Source: Fodinicola acaciae
Lineage (GTDB): Bacteria > Actinomycetota > Actinomycetes > Mycobacteriales > HKI-0501
Direction: 5' to 3'
NCBI RefSeq assembly: GCF_010993745.1
Contig: NZ_WOTN01000001.1
Span: forward strand, 809,235-873,234
DNA length: 64,000 nt
A program made the translations under genes and the position numbers. Shown in pieces: positions 29,314 to 37,243 of the stretch; within the stretch, counting starts at the first letter, position 1; every line of letters begins with the position of its first letter. Under the pieces are notes generated by a model, which was not told the DNA's origin, did not search any database, and was given only the letters and a program-made list of their open reading frames with translations.

Positions 29314-30609
29314 ATGCCTGATCCGCAGTTCAGCAGCGACAACGAGGCCGTGCTCGTACGCCTGGCACCGGCGGTGGCACGCCGGTTGCCGACGATGTTG
29401 ACCGAAGTGCGGGACCTGCTCGTTCCGTACGCACCTGACTACGCACAGTTTCTGACCGACGAGTTCGACGAGGTGCTCGCCGCCGGCCAGGGCTTCGTCG
29501 GCCGACTCGTCGAGTTGGCCGAGCGTGGTCTTTCGCGCCTTTCGCTCGACGTCGAACAAGGCGTCGAGCAGACCCTTTTCGAGGAGATCGGCCGCGCGCA
29601 CTGCCGCGACGGACGCGACCTGGCGATCCTGCTGTCCGCGTATCGCGCCGGCGCCCGGGTCGCCTGGAAGCACGTGTCCGATGCCGCGCTCGAGGTCGGC
29701 GTCTCGCCGGAGGTGTTCGCCGCGCTCGCCGGAGCGGTGTTCGCGGCCGTCGACCAGCTCTCGACGGCGACCTTACGCGGCTATTTCCAGGAGCAGCGCC
29801 AGACCAGCCGCGAGCGTGACCGGTTGCGCGAGGACCTGGCCGAGTTGCTGCTGTCCGATCGCGCCAACAGCGCGGCCGTACGCGCCGCGGCGGCCCGTGC
29901 CGACTGGACGTTGCCGCGCGAGGCCGCGGTCGTGCTGGTGGACCGCGACAATGGCCCTGATGGCCAGCCGTTGTCCCGGCTGGAGGACTCGTGCCTGCGC
30001 GTGTGGCGGCCGGACGTGACCATCGGGATCGTGCCCGACCCTGCCGGTCCGGGCCGCCGCGCGCGGCTCGCCGACGCGTTGCGGGGGACCGGCGCGGTGG
30101 TCGGCGCGACCGTACCGCTGGACCGGCTGCCGGCCAGCCTGCACATCGCCGAGGTGGCGCTGCGGCTGCGCCGCTCCAACGTGCTGGCCGACGACCCGCT
30201 GTTCGCCGCCGAGCACCTGGACGCGATCATCGTGCACCGTGACGACCGGCTGCTGTCCGCGCTCTGCCAACAGTGCCTGGCGCCGCTCGCCGACCTGCCG
30301 CGGCCGGTGTACGACCGGCTGTGCGAGACGCTCGCGTGCTGGCTGCGCAACATGGGTGACCGCCGCGCGGTGGCCGCTGAGCTGCACATTCATCCGCACA
30401 CCGTGCGCTATCGGCTGGGTCAGTTGCGCGAGCTGTTCGGCGACGCGCTGGACGATCCGGGGATGCGCGCCTCGCTCACGCTGGCGCTGGCCTGGGGACC
30501 GCCGGCGCAGATCGACCTAACCGGCGGAGCCGAGCCGGAGCACGATGCCCTCGCCGCGCAGCGACCGGCGGAACCAGCCCAGCGAGAGCACCGCGGCCAG
30601 CCCGATTAG
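29314..30609 (+). CDS. PucR-family (CdaR-like) transcriptional regulator
   Basis: A 431-residue regulator. The N-terminal and middle regions are helical (LPTMLTEVRDLLVPYAPDYA; ILLSAYRAGARVAWKH), like the RsbRD/GGDEF-like sensor part of CdaR-type proteins. The C-terminus has the characteristic PucR helix-turn-helix (AAELHIHPHTVRYRLGQLRELFGD). ATG at 29314 is preferred since GAGGGA lies about 10 nt upstream; the frame is open earlier. It diverges from the hopanoid operon and may control it (inference from position only). Its last about 31 codons are antisense to the convergent membrane protein gene. Confidence 0.85.
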   Translation: MPDPQFSSDNEAVLVRLAPAVARRLPTMLTEVRDLLVPYAPDYAQFLTDEFDEVLAAGQGFVGRLVELAERGLSRLSLDVEQGVEQTLFEEIGRAHCRDGRDLAILLSAYRAGARVAWKHVSDAALEVGVSPEVFAALAGAVFAAVDQLSTATLRGYFQEQRQTSRERDRLREDLAELLLSDRANSAAVRAAAARADWTLPREAAVVLVDRDNGPDGQPLSRLEDSCLRVWRPDVTIGIVPDPAGPGRRARLADALRGTGAVVGATVPLDRLPASLHIAEVALRLRRSNVLADDPLFAAEHLDAIIVHRDDRLLSALCQQCLAPLADLPRPVYDRLCETLACWLRNMGDRRAVAAELHIHPHTVRYRLGQLRELFGDALDDPGMRASLTLALAWGPPAQIDLTGGAEPEHDALAAQRPAEPAQREHRGQPD

Positions 30610-31161
30610 CGCGTACGAGCCGGCGGTGCTGACCATCAGGTAGTCGCCGACCGTCTCCTTGGCCAGGATCCACAGCGTGCCGAGGCCGTTGGCGACGAAC
30701 ACCAGAGCCCACAGCATCGACACCTGCCGGAAGAACCGCTGCACGCCGGGCCGGCTGGTCAGCGCGCCGGGAAACGCGCAGAAGTCGTCGGCGAGCTTGG
30801 CCAGCAGTGGCCGGCCGAGGACCGCGGTGGCCGCGAACGCCAAGGCCAGCAGGAAGTTTTGCAGGGTCGGCTGCAGGAAGTAGAGGAACGCGCTGTCGGT
30901 CATCAGGCCGAGGACCGTACGCGCCAGCAGCAGCGTCGTGGTCAGCACCAGGACCGCCGGCACCGGCCGGCGGCGGATGGCCCGTACGCCGATGGCGGCG
31001 CCGGCCCAGCCGAGCGCGGCCCACATCGCGCTGTCCAGGCCGATCGTGGTGAGCACGACGTAGAACAGGCCGAGCGGAATGAGCGTCGACTCCAGCAGGT
31101 GCGGAACCGCGTGGTGCATCATGGCCCGCGGTGACGGCAGATGGATCACGTGTTGGCGCAT
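30517..31161 (-). CDS. VC0807-like integral membrane protein
   Basis: A 214-residue protein with about six hydrophobic helices (TLIPLGLFYVVLTTIG, MWAALGWAGAAIGVRAI, VPAVLVLTTTLLLARTVLG, FLLALAFAATAVLG, VSMLWALVFVANGLGTLWIL, YALIGLAAVLSL). It resembles the VC0807/septation-protein-A-like group with a conserved FFRQVSMLWALVF segment; the function is unknown. The start is placed at the ATG giving MRQHVIHLP, although the frame is open to 31287. Its 3' end overlaps that of the PucR-type gene by 93 bp, an unusually long convergent overlap. Confidence 0.72.
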   Translation of the reverse strand: MRQHVIHLPSPRAMMHHAVPHLLESTLIPLGLFYVVLTTIGLDSAMWAALGWAGAAIGVRAIRRRPVPAVLVLTTTLLLARTVLGLMTDSAFLYFLQPTLQNFLLALAFAATAVLGRPLLAKLADDFCAFPGALTSRPGVQRFFRQVSMLWALVFVANGLGTLWILAKETVGDYLMVSTAGSYALIGLAAVLSLGWFRRSLRGEGIVLRLGSAG

Positions 31162-31310
31162 CGAGCGAGAAAACCTCTTGACGATGGACGTACGCGTGCG
31201 GCGGCTGAGAAAACAGCGTACAGACCATCCGCCAGCCGTTGGGCGTCCGGTGCCGTCTTGTGCCTTCGGGACAACCGATACGTCCAAAGACGTACGCCTC
31301 TGGTGCAGAA

Positions 31311-33737
31311 ATGGCCGCGGCGACCAACAAGCATGAGGAAGTGGACCAGATCAGACGACCCCGCCGCGTACTGATCATCTCGGCGGACATGGGTGAGGGA
31401 CACAACGCGACCGGTCGCGCGCTGGAGGCCGTCGCGCGGCAGCTGTGGCCGGACATCACGGTGAAGTGGCTGGACGCGCTGGACGTGATGGGACCAGGTG
31501 TCGGCCCGGTGTTCCGCCGGATCTACATCACCAACGTGCAGCACACGCCATGGCTCTACGAGTTTTTCTATGATTCGCTGTGGCGTCACCGGTGGTTTGC
31601 CAACGCTTCCAAGCGATTCGTTGGTGCCTGGTGTGGACGGCGGCTGCGCCGGAAGGTGGCTGACTTCGCGCCGGACCTGATCCTCTGTACGTATCCGCTC
31701 GGCACGGCCGGCCTGCGCTGGCTGCGCGAGCGCGGCCGGCTGCCGATGCCGGTTGGCGCCTGGGTCTCGGACTTCGCGCCGCATCCCTTCTGGGTCTACG
31801 CGGACATCGACCTCAACGTGGTGATGCACGAGGTGGCTGCACCGCTCGCGCGGCGAGCCGTACCAGACGCGAACGTCGTGGTCGGCGCGGCGCCGGTGCG
31901 CGCCGACTTTCGTCCGGGCGACCGCCGGCAGGCGCGTACGGCACTGGACCTGCCGCAGGACGCGTTCGTGCCGGTCGTCTCCTGCGGCTCGCTCGGCTTC
32001 GGCGACGTGGAGGCCGCGGCGCGGGAGCTGCTGACGGCGGACCCGCGCGTGCATCCGGTCGTCGTGTGCGGCCGCAACGACGGCTTGAAGCGCAAGATCG
32101 ACCGGCTGGCCGAGCGGCATCCCCGCCTGCGCGTACTCGGCTGGACCGACCGCATCGCCGAGCTCAAGGTCGCCTCGGACGTCGTGGTCACCAACGCTGG
32201 CGGCGCGACCGGCCTGGAGGCGATCGCGTGCGGCCGCGCTCTGCTGATGAACCGGCCGATCGCGGCGCACGGCCGTGCCAACGCGCAGCTGATGGCCGAC
32301 GCCGGCTTCGCGATGGTCTGCCGCAAACCCGGTGAGCTGGCCGCGGCCGTACGCCTGCTGCTCGCCGAGCCGGACCGGCTGGCCGCGATGGAGGAAGCCG
32401 CGCTCAAGCACGCGGAAAGTGGCAGCCTGTCCGCGGTGGCCGACGACCTGCGCCTGCTGATGGCCTGTCCGAGCGTACGGCCGGACGAACGGCTCGACCC
32501 GCAGGACGCGATGTTCCTGCACGTCGACACGCCGGACGTGCCACAGCAGCTCGGCACGGCGGTGGTCCTGGAGCCGAAGCCGGACGGCACGCCGTTCACC
32601 GCCGCCGACGCGGCCGACCTGCTGGCCGCCGCGCCACGACTCGCCGCGCGGCTGCGGCCTGGTGGCGCCTGGCGGCGGCCGCGGTGGACGTACGCGCAGA
32701 AGGTCGACCTGTCCACGATCGTGACTGAGCTGGACGTGTCGCGGGCGGGACGGCCGGTGGATCCTGAGCTGGTGCTGGAGAGCGTGATGGACCGCTTCTT
32801 CAGCGCTGGCACCGATGGCTGCCAGGCGCAGCTCGTCGGCGGGCTGACCGACAACCAGCGGATCCTGCTGATCAAGATGCACCACGCGCTGACCGACGGC
32901 GTGGCGGTCGTCAACGCGCTGGTCGCGCGCGCTCGCGGTCGTACGCTGCCGCCGGACAGCGGTGAACGTGCGCCGGTCGGCCGGCCCGGTCAGCTGGCCC
33001 GCGGCCTGTGGAAGCTGGCGCGTACCGGCACCGCGCCGAAGACCGGCTGGGAGGGACCGATCCGCTCGGCCGACCGGCACCACAGCCTCGTCGAGCTGCC
33101 GTCCAAGCAGGTCAGGCAGGTGGCGAAGTCGCTCGGTGTGACCAGCGCCGAGCTGCTGACCGGCCTGCTCGCGGAGGGTCTGCATCGCGCGAGCCCAGGT
33201 GTCGACCGCGTTCGCGTGATGGTGCCGGTATCGCTGCGGACGACGCGTACGTTTGGCTCGCCCGGCAACCACACCGGCGCCGTACGGATCGACCTGCCGA
33301 CCGGCCGGATGCCGATGGTCAGGCGCATTATGGCCACGCGCGCGGCTGTCCGCGCACAGATGGAGTCGTCGGCGCCGCTGGCGGCGCATTTCGTCGTACG
33401 CCTGATCGGTCTGGCTCCGCCGTGGCTGCATCGGTGGCTCGCGCGCGGGGTATACCGGAGTGCGTGGTTCACGCTGGTCGCGTCGATCATTCCGGGACCG
33501 CGCGCACCGGTGCGCCTGCGCGGTGCGCTCGTACGCGGGATTTATCCTGTTCTGGCACTCGCGCCAGGCGTCCGGCTGTCGGTGGGAATGCTGACGTGGT
33601 CGGGGAATGTTGGCTGGTGTGTCACGTCGGCGTCCGACATCGCCGACCGCGGCGACCGGCTCGGAGCCGCGGTGACGGCGGCCTTCGCGGAGTTGGCCGC
33701 CGAGGTGAGCGGTCCACCAGCGTGGATGGTGCGCTGA
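31311..33737 (+). CDS. fusion: MGDG-synthase-like glycosyltransferase + WS/DGAT-type acyltransferase
   Basis: An 808-residue protein in one frame. Residues about 18-400 are a GT-B glycosyltransferase: RRVLIISADMGEGHNATG, VSDFAPHPFWVYADIDLNVV, VSCGSLGFGDVEAAA, VVVTNAGGATGLEAIACG. Residues about 420-808 resemble wax ester synthase/diacylglycerol acyltransferases. The catalytic HHxxxDG is HHALTDG at 524-530. MVPVSLR and a DUF1298-like C-terminus (IIPGPRAPVRLRGALVRGI) follow, while the usual N-terminal PLW region is shortened. The combination suggests one polypeptide that glycosylates a lipid and acylates it or its product; this is inference. The start at 31311 has a weak ribosome-binding site. 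Monocistronic or followed by the NIPA-like gene 18 bp later. Confidence 0.85.
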   Translation: MAAATNKHEEVDQIRRPRRVLIISADMGEGHNATGRALEAVARQLWPDITVKWLDALDVMGPGVGPVFRRIYITNVQHTPWLYEFFYDSLWRHRWFANASKRFVGAWCGRRLRRKVADFAPDLILCTYPLGTAGLRWLRERGRLPMPVGAWVSDFAPHPFWVYADIDLNVVMHEVAAPLARRAVPDANVVVGAAPVRADFRPGDRRQARTALDLPQDAFVPVVSCGSLGFGDVEAAARELLTADPRVHPVVVCGRNDGLKRKIDRLAERHPRLRVLGWTDRIAELKVASDVVVTNAGGATGLEAIACGRALLMNRPIAAHGRANAQLMADAGFAMVCRKPGELAAAVRLLLAEPDRLAAMEEAALKHAESGSLSAVADDLRLLMACPSVRPDERLDPQDAMFLHVDTPDVPQQLGTAVVLEPKPDGTPFTAADAADLLAAAPRLAARLRPGGAWRRPRWTYAQKVDLSTIVTELDVSRAGRPVDPELVLESVMDRFFSAGTDGCQAQLVGGLTDNQRILLIKMHHALTDGVAVVNALVARARGRTLPPDSGERAPVGRPGQLARGLWKLARTGTAPKTGWEGPIRSADRHHSLVELPSKQVRQVAKSLGVTSAELLTGLLAEGLHRASPGVDRVRVMVPVSLRTTRTFGSPGNHTGAVRIDLPTGRMPMVRRIMATRAAVRAQMESSAPLAAHFVVRLIGLAPPWLHRWLARGVYRSAWFTLVASIIPGPRAPVRLRGALVRGIYPVLALAPGVRLSVGMLTWSGNVGWCVTSASDIADRGDRLGAAVTAAFAELAAEVSGPPAWMVR

Positions 33738-33755
33738 CGCGGTAGGGGGTATGCG

Positions 33756-34664
33756 TTGGAGGTGTCACCGGTCGATCTGGTCATCGCCGTGCCGGCGGCC
33801 CTGCTGTCGGCCGCGTCCTTCGGCCTGACCGGAGCGATGCAGCACCGGGTCGCGCGCGCCATCCCGACCGCGGAGAGCCGCCGCTTCGGCCTGCTGTTCG
33901 CGCTGGTCAGGCATCCGTTCTGGCTATTGTCGCTGCTGGTCAACCTGGTCGGCGTGGTCGGGCAGTGGGTCGCGCTCAGCACGGCGCCGCTGGTGTTGGT
34001 GCAGCCGCTGCTGGTGTCCGGCGTACTTTTCGCGATCGTTTTCGCCGCGGCGCTGCAACACCAGCGGCCGGATCGAACGGTGATCTACGGCGGTGTGCTC
34101 TGTGTGGTCGGCCTGGCCGCGTTTTTGTTGCTGGCACAGCCATCCGGCGGCGGTGAGACGATGGCGCTGCACGACGTGCTGCCACTTTCGCTCGGACTGC
34201 TGGCGATCCTGGTGCTGTGCCTGATCGGCGGCGTACGCGGCAATCCGACCGTACGGACGCTCGCGTACGCGACCGCCGCCGGTGTCTTCTATGGCGTGAC
34301 GGCGGGCCTGATCAAGGTCGCCATGGACACGCTGCAGGACGGCCTGGTGGTTTTCCTGACCAGTTGGCCGATCTACGCGGTCGCGATCTGCGGTCCGCTC
34401 GGTTTCGTGTTGAACCAGCACGCTTTCCAGGCCGGTGTCGCGCTCGCGCCGGCGTTGTCGGTGATCGTCATCCTGGATCCGCTGGTCGGCATCGGCGTCG
34501 GCATCCTGTGGCTCGGCGAAGGCCTGCGGTCCGGGCCGGCGATCGTGACCGGCGAGGTGCTGGCGCTGGCCGCGATGGCGGTCGGTGTGGCGATCCTCGC
34601 TCGACGCGCGCCACAGGTCGTACGCGAGGCGCACGAGGCACACCAGGTCGCGGAAAGCCAGTGA
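33756..34664 (+). CDS. DMT-superfamily (NIPA/EamA-like) membrane transporter
   Basis: A 302-residue inner-membrane protein with nine or ten hydrophobic helices. The sequence LLSAASFGLTGAMQHR, the loop VGQWVALSTAPLVLVQPLL and the late segment PALSVIVILDPLVGIGVGIL resemble the NIPA-like magnesium transporter/DMT group that is common in actinomycetes. A TTG start at 33756 is used because GGGGG lies about 8 nt before it; ATG at 33751 is in the wrong frame. The stop overlaps the SDR start as GTGA. Substrate unproved. Confidence 0.8.
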   Translation: MEVSPVDLVIAVPAALLSAASFGLTGAMQHRVARAIPTAESRRFGLLFALVRHPFWLLSLLVNLVGVVGQWVALSTAPLVLVQPLLVSGVLFAIVFAAALQHQRPDRTVIYGGVLCVVGLAAFLLLAQPSGGGETMALHDVLPLSLGLLAILVLCLIGGVRGNPTVRTLAYATAAGVFYGVTAGLIKVAMDTLQDGLVVFLTSWPIYAVAICGPLGFVLNQHAFQAGVALAPALSVIVILDPLVGIGVGILWLGEGLRSGPAIVTGEVLALAAMAVGVAILARRAPQVVREAHEAHQVAESQ

Positions 34665-35386
34665 AACTCGCCGGCGCGACCGCACTCGTCACCGGCGGCT
34701 CGTCCGGCATCGGCGCGGTGGTTGCGAAACTGCTGGCCGCTCGCGGCGCGCACGTACTCGTCGTCGGCCGGGACACCGCTCGCCTCGCCGCTTCTGGGTT
34801 TGCCTGTCTGGCCGTGGATCTCGGCTCCGCCGACGCGCCTTCCGCGATTGTCGAATGGGCCGGAGATGTCGACGTTTTCGTTGGCAACGCTGGGGTCGGC
34901 TATGCCGGTCCGGTCGCCGCGATGACGGATTCGGTTGCGGCATTGGTGACGGTGAACATCACCGCGCACCTTGAGCTCGTACGACTGCTCCTGCCGTCGA
35001 TGGTTTCTCAGCGGCGTGGCCACGTGGCGCTGGTGTCGTCGATCGCCGGCTGCATGGGAGTCCGAGACGAGGCCGTGTATTCCGCGACCAAGGCCGCGCT
35101 GCGTACTTTCGCCGACAGCCTTCGATACGAGGTGCGGCCTGCCGGCATCGGGGTCTCCACCATCATTCCCGGCGTGGTCGACACGGAGTTTTTCGTACGA
35201 CGCGGGAAACCGTACGATCGTCGCCGGCCCCGGCCTGTGTCGGCGACGAAGGTGGCCTCGGCGGTGGTGTCGGCTGTTGAGCGGAATCGGACTGAGGTGT
35301 TCGTACCGGCGTGGCTGCGGCTGCCGGCGCGTCTCCAAGGGGCCATGCCTGGCGTTGTTCGGTCTCTTCAGGGGCGTTTTGGGTGA
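34661..35386 (+). CDS. short-chain dehydrogenase/reductase
   Basis: A 241-residue classical SDR. The cofactor-binding motif is VTGGSSGIGAVVAKLLAA (TGxxxGxG) near the N-terminus, followed by VFVNAG-type FVGNAGVGYAG. The catalytic triad is the Ser of VSSIAGCMG with YSATK (Tyr and Lys). Basic residues after strand 2 (VGRDTARL) suggest NADP. The substrate cannot be told. The GTG start overlaps the stop of the transporter gene by 4 nt (GTGA), so the two are probably co-translated. Confidence 0.9.
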   Translation: MKLAGATALVTGGSSGIGAVVAKLLAARGAHVLVVGRDTARLAASGFACLAVDLGSADAPSAIVEWAGDVDVFVGNAGVGYAGPVAAMTDSVAALVTVNITAHLELVRLLLPSMVSQRRGHVALVSSIAGCMGVRDEAVYSATKAALRTFADSLRYEVRPAGIGVSTIIPGVVDTEFFVRRGKPYDRRRPRPVSATKVASAVVSAVERNRTEVFVPAWLRLPARLQGAMPGVVRSLQGRFG

Positions 35387-35836
35387 GTCTGCCACGGGGG
35401 GTGCGTCGCTTGTTGTTCCGTTGAGTGAGGGGGGTTCTGGTTGTTTCGTTGGATGACGGGGGAGGTTCAGAGGGGCCGCCGAGCTTGGGTGGGTGGTTGC
35501 GTTGTGGTGGGCGGCGGCCCCTCCGAAAATGTGGTTGGCTGTGCCCGCCGACGGGGAGAACGAGCAAGCCAGGTCACGTATGGGAAGCAAGCCGTCGGGC
35601 TGGACGCCGATAGTTCTTCTGTAGCGCTAAATGTCTGTCTTGCCGGTTTGGGTTTGGTGGTAGGGGCTCTTTACTTGCGTCTGACGCACGCATGGGGGCC
35701 ATGCGAACATTGGGTGGCAGTCGGGATGGTGCTGGTGTGACTAGTGGGGCTGACAATGCAGGCGAGGCGGCTGGCTGCGGTAGTACTTGTTTAACAAGAC
35801 ATCAAAGTGGGACATTGACCGACAAGGCTACGGCGG
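35387..35836. other. 450-bp gene-free region
   Basis: No convincing gene on either strand. The plus strand is unusually rich in G and T and less coding-like than its flanks. It contains the 12-bp hairpin listed separately and the 13-bp palindrome CTTGTTTAACAAG (35786-35798), with AT-richer sequence around it. It may be a decayed gene or insertion scar; nothing recognisable is left. Confidence 0.5.
35470..35523. repeat. 12-bp perfect inverted repeat / hairpin
   Basis: GAGGGGCCGCCG (35470-35481) and CGGCGGCCCCTC (35512-35523) are exact complements separated by 30 nt. The stem is very GC-rich and lies 84 bp after the SDR stop. The right arm is followed by CGAAAAT, not a T-run, so termination is only one possibility. 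Confidence 0.45.
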
Positions 35837-37150
35837 CTAGGTGGGCCAGGAGAGGTCGGTGCGGAGGTCGAGGTCGGCGATGGTGATCGGGTGGCCGGTG
35901 GCGATGGACGTGTTGGCGGCGATGCCGACGGCGATCGAGCGTACGCCGTCGCGATAATCCGACGCTCGCGACAGCGGATCCCCAGACGCCCCAACGAAAA
36001 CGTCGCGGAGCAGCTTCGCGTCACCGCCGCCGTGAGCGCCGTCGCCGCCGGTGATCGGCACTTCCTGTGCCGCTTGCCAATGTCGCTGTACGACCAGTTT
36101 TTCGCTCTGTGGCCGGCTTTCCGTTGCCGCGACCATCTCCGGGGAAGCGCTCGGATCGACGACGGGGCGGCCGGAATCGGCCAGTACGGCGCCGCGCTCC
36201 ACGACGGTCAGCTCGGCGCGGCCTTCGGTGCCGTTGACCGACACGACATAGCCTTCCCAGGGACTGTGCGAATTCAGCGAGTATGACATGGTCGCGCCGC
36301 TCGCGTAGTCCACGATCACCGACATGTTGTCCTCGATCGTGATCCCAGGCGCGAAAACATCCTGGTCGCGCAGATATCCATCGTAGGACTCGTTGTCCAG
36401 ATAGAGCGCCTTCAGAGTCGGGTTCTCGCGCATGTCGAGCATGAACGGATCGCGTGATGCGACATCGATGCTGCCGCGCGGAGGCCGGTCGACCAATCCT
36501 CTCGCCGACGCGTTTTCCGAGCCGTAGAAGCGAAGTCCGCCGCTGGCGTACACGCGTGTCGGTATGTCGTGGATCCACCAGTTGACCAGGTCGAAGTGGT
36601 GTGATGCCTTGTGGACGAGCAGGCCGCCGGACTTCGCTTTCTCGCGGTGCCAGCGCCGGTAGTAATCGGCGCCGTGTGCGGTGTCCAGGACCCATTCGAA
36701 GTGGACGGACGTGACCTTTCCGATCTGTCCGGCGGCAATCACCTCACGCAACGCGGAGTTTCGTGGTGAGTAGCGATAGTTGAAGGTGACCGTGACCGAT
36801 TTTCCGGTCTTCTCGATGGTCGCGGCGATGTCGCGGCAGCTGTCGGCGTCGATGGTCAGCGGCTTCTCGACGATGACGTCGGCGCCCGCCTCGAGCGCCG
36901 CGATGACGATCGAAGCGTGTGTGTAGTCAGGCGTCGTGACGATCACGCGGTCGACCGTCTGGGCCGCCAGCAGCTCCTCGACGGAGGCGTACGCCGGCAG
37001 GTCGGCGCCGATCCGTCGCAGGTGATGACCGATCCTGCCGCGGTTCACGTCGGCCACGGCGACCAGCTCGGCCACGTCCCGATGCGCGCCGACGCACGCG
37101 TCGAGATACATCTGCGCTCGTGATCCAAGCCCCACAATGGCGTACCGCAT
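35837..37150 (-). CDS. Gfo/Idh/MocA-family oxidoreductase
   Basis: A 437-residue NAD(P)-dependent sugar-type dehydrogenase. The N-terminal Rossmann fold begins YAIVGLGSRAQMYLDAC; the dinucleotide domain ends with the hallmark EKPLTIDADSC; the C-terminal domain includes KSGGLLVHKASHHFDLVNWW, whose His residues fit the catalytic region. ATG at 37150 has GAGGAGAGG upstream, which decides it against an earlier in-frame start. A LacI-type palindrome lies directly before it, pointing to sugar-responsive control. No transporter or regulator is adjacent, so the substrate is unknown. Confidence 0.88.
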   Translation of the reverse strand: MRYAIVGLGSRAQMYLDACVGAHRDVAELVAVADVNRGRIGHHLRRIGADLPAYASVEELLAAQTVDRVIVTTPDYTHASIVIAALEAGADVIVEKPLTIDADSCRDIAATIEKTGKSVTVTFNYRYSPRNSALREVIAAGQIGKVTSVHFEWVLDTAHGADYYRRWHREKAKSGGLLVHKASHHFDLVNWWIHDIPTRVYASGGLRFYGSENASARGLVDRPPRGSIDVASRDPFMLDMRENPTLKALYLDNESYDGYLRDQDVFAPGITIEDNMSVIVDYASGATMSYSLNSHSPWEGYVVSVNGTEGRAELTVVERGAVLADSGRPVVDPSASPEMVAATESRPQSEKLVVQRHWQAAQEVPITGGDGAHGGGDAKLLRDVFVGASGDPLSRASDYRDGVRSIAVGIAANTSIATGHPITIADLDLRTDLSWPT

Positions 37151-37168
37151 CAGCCTCTCCTCAGCATA

Positions 37169-37180
37169 GAAAGCGCTTTC
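37169..37180. promoter_or_regulatory. LacI/GalR-type operator candidate
   Basis: GAAAGCGCTTTC is a perfect 12-bp palindrome with the central CG of LacI-family and cre-like operators. It sits 19-30 bp upstream of the oxidoreductase ATG, between it and the divergent SMC-type operon (first start 37244). The assignment rests on motif similarity; no LacI gene is in the window. Confidence 0.55.
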
Positions 37181-37243
37181 CATCCTGACATGGCGCGCCG
37201 CTGCCCGGCCCGGCCGGACCCGGCCAAGTAGAGTCGCCTAGTT

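Noticed and set aside
34217-34660. N-terminal extension of the SDR protein
   Set aside because: The frame is open upstream but lies antiphase within the transporter gene and is Arg-rich shadow sequence; the GTG at 34661 starts the Rossmann fold.
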